Under the pieces are notes generated by a model. It saw only the letters and a list, made by a program, of their open reading frames with translations. It ran no database searches and was not told where the DNA came from. Below, in pieces: positions 60,953 to 64,000 of a stretch of 64,000 nucleotides of DNA (within the stretch, counting starts at the first letter, position 1; each line of letters begins with the position of its first letter). This DNA comes from Psychrobacter alimentarius (GTDB lineage: Bacteria; Pseudomonadota; Gammaproteobacteria; Pseudomonadales; Moraxellaceae). Location of the stretch: positions 2,914,001-2,978,000 of the forward strand of contig NZ_CP014945.1 of the NCBI RefSeq assembly GCF_001606025.1. The letters run 5' to 3'. The position numbers and the translations under genes were made by a program.

Positions 60953-61972
60953 ATGTACGATGTAATGGCAATAGGTAATGCTTTGGTTGACCACGAATAC
61001 TTGGTGTCGGATGCGGCATTAGAAGAGATTGATTTAACAAAGGGCAATATGACGCTGGCAGGTTTTGAAGAACAGCAGCAATTGCTTGCTTACTTCAAAC
61101 TTTCTGAGATTGATCCATCAAAACAAGCAGGTGGCGGTTCAGCTGCCAATACCATGTATGCTTTTGCCAGCCTTGGTGGTAAACCTTTTTATGCTTGCCG
61201 TGTCGGTGATGACGACCAGGGCGCGTTTTACCTCAGAGACTTACATGAAGCTGGCGTTGCCACCTCAGATAAGTCTATTCATGACGGCGGTGTGACGGGC
61301 TCTTGTGTGGTCGCAGTGACCGAAGATGGTGAGCGTACCATGCAAACCTACCTTGGCACGTCAAGCGATATCACAGCTGACAATGTGGATTTTGATGCGC
61401 TGACACAAGCAGACTGGTTATATATAGAAGGCTATCTGGCCATGTCTGAAAGCATCCAACCTGCAATGACACAATTACGTCAACAAGCAGGCATTCATGG
61501 CGCAAAGATCGCTGTGAGCTTTGCAGATCCTGCTGTGGTAAAGTTTGCCAAAGACGGTTTGCTCAATATACTCGGCAACAAAGTAGCGGTGATATTTTGT
61601 AATAGCGAAGAAGCCAGATTATTCACGGATAAAAAGCAACTTAAAGCGGCGGCACGCGCCCTACTTGACTATTGCCAAACAGCGGTGGTGACCGATGGTG
61701 CCAATGGTGCCATCATCGCCCATAAGCCTGATACTGAGTCAGATATCGAAGTCTATGAGGTTGCGACTCCTGTGGTGGCCAATGTGATTGATACCAATGG
61801 CGCGGGTGACAATTATGCGGGCACATTCTTGTATGCACTGTCTCAACACTATACCTTGCCAGAATGCGGACGCCTTGCCAGCGAAGTATCCGCACAAATC
61901 ATTCAGCAATTTGGGCCACGCTTAGCCTCACAAGATTATAAAGACATTGCTCAACGCGTGCTTTCTGCTTAA
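60953..61972 (+). CDS. PfkB-family kinase, adenosine kinase-like
   Basis: 339 residues of ribokinase fold. AIGNALVDHEYLVSD and the substrate Gly motif QAGGGSAANTMYAFASLGG are N-terminal. The catalytic anion hole DTNGAGDNYAGTFLY is near the C-terminus. Overall resemblance is to bacterial adenosine kinase-like proteins that phosphorylate nucleosides or sugars; the exact substrate is not determined. AAGGGG lies upstream of the ATG. It follows rsmI by 75 bp and could be cotranscribed with it. Confidence 0.85.
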   Translation: MYDVMAIGNALVDHEYLVSDAALEEIDLTKGNMTLAGFEEQQQLLAYFKLSEIDPSKQAGGGSAANTMYAFASLGGKPFYACRVGDDDQGAFYLRDLHEAGVATSDKSIHDGGVTGSCVVAVTEDGERTMQTYLGTSSDITADNVDFDALTQADWLYIEGYLAMSESIQPAMTQLRQQAGIHGAKIAVSFADPAVVKFAKDGLLNILGNKVAVIFCNSEEARLFTDKKQLKAAARALLDYCQTAVVTDGANGAIIAHKPDTESDIEVYEVATPVVANVIDTNGAGDNYAGTFLYALSQHYTLPECGRLASEVSAQIIQQFGPRLASQDYKDIAQRVLSA

Positions 61973-62001
61973 AATCGAGACACGTGTTTCTCGTCCTAAA
62001 T

Positions 62002-62035
62002 AAAAAGCCCATATCAAATCGAGGTGGGCTTTTTA
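62002..62035. terminator. bidirectional terminator between the PfkB gene and metY
   Basis: The stem AAAAGCCCA (62003-62011) pairs with TGGGCTTTT (62025-62033) around a 13-nt loop. A- and T-rich flanks serve both convergent genes. Confidence 0.82.
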
Positions 62036-62087
62036 TTGGTGAATTAGAATGACTTAAATAAACTGGCTAAATCCGTATATTTTCGTA

Positions 62088-63410
62088 TTAAGTGGTAGAC
62101 AATGCTTGCTCAAGATCGGCTTTGATGTCATCTATGTGCTCGATACCAATTGACAGTCGTACCATGTCTTCAGTCACGCCTGCCTGCTCTAGTTCCTGTC
62201 CATTCAGCTGACGATGCGTGGTCGTCGCTGGATGACAAGCTAGAGATTTGGCATCACCGATATTCACCAAACGAGTAATCAGCTGCAAAGCATCAATAAA
62301 GCGCGCACCAGCTTCCAGACCGCCTTTTACCCCAAAGGTTAAAATAGCAGAAGGCGTGCCTTTCATATATTTTTTGGCAAGCGCATGTTCAGGATGGTCA
62401 GACAAACCTGCATATTTCACCCAAGCAACTTTGTCATGGTCGCGCAAATACTCTGCGACGGCTTGCGCGTTTTGTACATGACGCTCCATACGTAGGCTCA
62501 GCGTCTGCATGCCTTGCAAAATACTAAAAGCATTTAATGGACTCAGCGCCGCACCTGTATTACGCAATGGTGCCACACGTGCGCGGGCGATAAAGGCAGG
62601 TGCACCCACATCTTTGACAAAATTTACCCCATGATAGCTGGCATCTGGCGTGTTCAATAGCGGGAAACGCTCTGGATAATCGCCCCAAGCAAACGTACCA
62701 CTATCGACAATCGCACCACCAATCGACGTACCCGTGCCGCTCATATATTTAGTCAACGAGTGCACCACAATATCCGCCCCGAACTCAAACGGACGGCATA
62801 GCGCAGGCGTCGCCACCGTATTGTCAATGACCACAGGGACACCGTACTCATGAGCGATATGACTAAGTGCTTGAATATCAACAATGTTACCTAATGGATT
62901 GCCAATACTCTCTGCAAACACCATTTTGGTTTTGTCATCGATTAAATCACGAATGGCTTCTGGGTTTTTGTGATCAAAAAAGCGCACCTCGATGCCTTGG
63001 CGCGGCAATGCATGCGCAAATAAGTTGTAAGTACCACCATATAATGTTGATACGGCAACGATATTATCGCCTGCTTCACAAATGGTCTGGATCGCGTAAG
63101 TGATGGCAGCCATACCTGAAGCCACTGCAAGCGCGCCGATACCGCCTTCAAGTGCCGCAACCCGCTCCTCTAACACAGCATTGGTCGGGTTCATGATACG
63201 AGTATAGATATTGCCCGCAACTTTTAAATCAAATAAGTCAGCGCCGTGCTGAGTATTATCAAACGCATACGAGCTGGTATGATAAATAGGTACGGCCACC
63301 GCTTTGGTCGTTGGCTCCACACTATAACCGGCGTGAATCGCTAGAGTTTCGAGACGCTGCGTTTGCTCTAAGTTTTGGGTTGATTGCTCAGCTGCTTGTT
63401 CATCACTCAT
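62088..63410 (-). CDS. metY: O-acetylhomoserine sulfhydrylase
   Basis: A PLP enzyme of the Cys/Met metabolism class, making homocysteine from O-acetylhomoserine and sulfide. It has 440 residues. Motifs are ETLAIHAGY, PIYHTSSYAFD, YTRIMNPTNAVLEER, VVIDNTVATPALCRP and the PLP Lys in HSLTKYMSGTGTSIGG. The length and SIGGAIVDSG distinguish it from MetB/MetC. The ATG at 63410 has AAGGA 7 nt upstream; eight further in-frame codons are excluded. Confidence 0.93.
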   Translation of the reverse strand: MSDEQAAEQSTQNLEQTQRLETLAIHAGYSVEPTTKAVAVPIYHTSSYAFDNTQHGADLFDLKVAGNIYTRIMNPTNAVLEERVAALEGGIGALAVASGMAAITYAIQTICEAGDNIVAVSTLYGGTYNLFAHALPRQGIEVRFFDHKNPEAIRDLIDDKTKMVFAESIGNPLGNIVDIQALSHIAHEYGVPVVIDNTVATPALCRPFEFGADIVVHSLTKYMSGTGTSIGGAIVDSGTFAWGDYPERFPLLNTPDASYHGVNFVKDVGAPAFIARARVAPLRNTGAALSPLNAFSILQGMQTLSLRMERHVQNAQAVAEYLRDHDKVAWVKYAGLSDHPEHALAKKYMKGTPSAILTFGVKGGLEAGARFIDALQLITRLVNIGDAKSLACHPATTTHRQLNGQELEQAGVTEDMVRLSIGIEHIDDIKADLEQALSTT

Positions 63411-63499
63411 CGTACATTCCTTTGTATTGATCAATCATTATTAGTGAATAGCATATGATTTAAAAATATCTTCAAGACACTGTCTGCCAAATCATAGCA

Positions 63500-63532
63500 A
63501 TAAAAAAAGCTGAGTTCATCATAACTCAGCTT
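63500..63532 (-). terminator. terminator of nfuA
   Basis: A perfect 10-bp stem (AAGCTGAGTT, 63507-63516, with AACTCAGCTT, 63523-63532) has a CATCAT loop. On the minus strand T7 follows. It lies about 80 bp after the nfuA stop. Confidence 0.88.
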
Positions 63533-63610
63533 CTTTATTAAAAGAACAGCAAAATATTCATCTCTTAATGACGAATACTCATAAGCGTTTGTATATCAGC
63601 CACTTTGCTT

Positions 63611-64000
63611 TTATTTGTAATAAGCATTTTCTGTACGCGTGTGATCGGTGTCATCAATCACTTGCGTCAACTCTGGTATTTGCTGTTTTAGCTGCACTTC
63701 AACGCCTTGGCGCAATGTCATATCCACGGCTGAACACCCTTGGCAACCACCACCAAATTTCAACACAGCAGTCAGACCAATGCCTTCTTCGTCAATCAAC
63801 TCAAGCAACTGTACGTCGCCACCATGCGCGGCTAAGCCAGGATTGATCTCTGACTGCAAGACGTAGTTGATACGCTCTTCGATGCTGGCATCAGCACCGA
63901 CTTTAGGTACTTTAGAGTTTGGTGCACGGAAGGTCAGCTGACCACCGAAACGGTCTTTATTATAATCGATCACGGCATCTTCTAAGTAAGGAACTGAAGC
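63611..64000 (-). CDS. nfuA: Fe-S biogenesis protein NfuA, N-terminus cut by window edge
   Basis: The C-terminal 129 residues of NfuA, a carrier that holds a 4Fe-4S cluster and passes it to targets. The frame is open to base 64000. The first visible residues [20 protein letters not shown] (20 residues) belong to the end of the A-type N-terminal domain. The Nfu domain has the cluster ligands [14 protein letters not shown]. It ends ENAYYK. The internal ATG at 63973 is not the start. Confidence 0.95.
   Translation of the reverse strand, partial: ASVPYLEDAVIDYNKDRFGGQLTFRAPNSKVPKVGADASIEERINYVLQSEINPGLAAHGGDVQLLELIDEEGIGLTAVLKFGGGCQGCSAVDMTLRQGVEVQLKQQIPELTQVIDDTDHTRTENAYYK

Overview
The window is a continuous piece of gammaproteobacterial chromosome. 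The protein sequences and gene neighbourhoods point to Moraxellaceae, most likely a Psychrobacter. Supporting points are the moderate GC content, the divergent mrcA / pilMNOPQ / aroKB layout, and the bolA-murA-hisG-hisD-hisC order. This placement is inference from family resemblance; no database search was run. Almost everything here is housekeeping. I found no CRISPR array, prophage, intact insertion sequence, toxin-antitoxin pair or defence island.

1-7.4 kb: the 3' part of parC, then a small accessory stretch. It holds two tandem BLUF-domain photoreceptor paralogues, a 52-bp MITE-like insert that rewrote the tail of the first one, a hemerythrin-like protein, a Cof-type HAD phosphatase, an unknown two-helix membrane protein, the relic of a short-chain dehydrogenase, and an orphan polyamine-binding lipoprotein. 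7.4-14.8 kb: a FUSC-type membrane protein and the glutamate synthase operon gltB-gltD.

15.7-27.7 kb: a DamX-position membrane protein, aroB and aroK (shikimate pathway), the type IV pilus secretin and alignment-complex operon pilM-N-O-P-Q, divergent from mrcA (PBP1a), and a small conserved hypothetical gene. 27.8-46.5 kb: the large transcription/translation block, all on the minus strand. In transcription order it is rpsL-rpsG-fusA-tuf, then tRNA-Trp-secE-nusG-rplK-rplA-rplJ-rplL, then rpoB-rpoC. Clear sigma-70 promoters precede rpsL, tuf and tRNA-Trp. Two successive intrinsic terminators separate rplL from rpoB.

46.7-64 kb: an EcsC-like protein, fabB-pabB (fatty acid elongation and p-aminobenzoate), bolA-murA-hisG-hisD-hisC (peptidoglycan precursor and histidine synthesis), a secreted alpha/beta hydrolase, the dolP / yraN / rsmI envelope and ribosome-maintenance cluster, a PfkB-family kinase, metY, and the 3' end of nfuA cut by the window edge.

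The observations most worth checking are the BLUF pair (the second copy lacks the flavin-contacting Asn), the MITE-like insertion with a reconstructable pre-insertion gene end, the double terminator that uncouples rpoBC from the ribosomal protein genes, and several structured intergenic RNAs in the ribosomal block. None of these amounts to a clearly new biological system.
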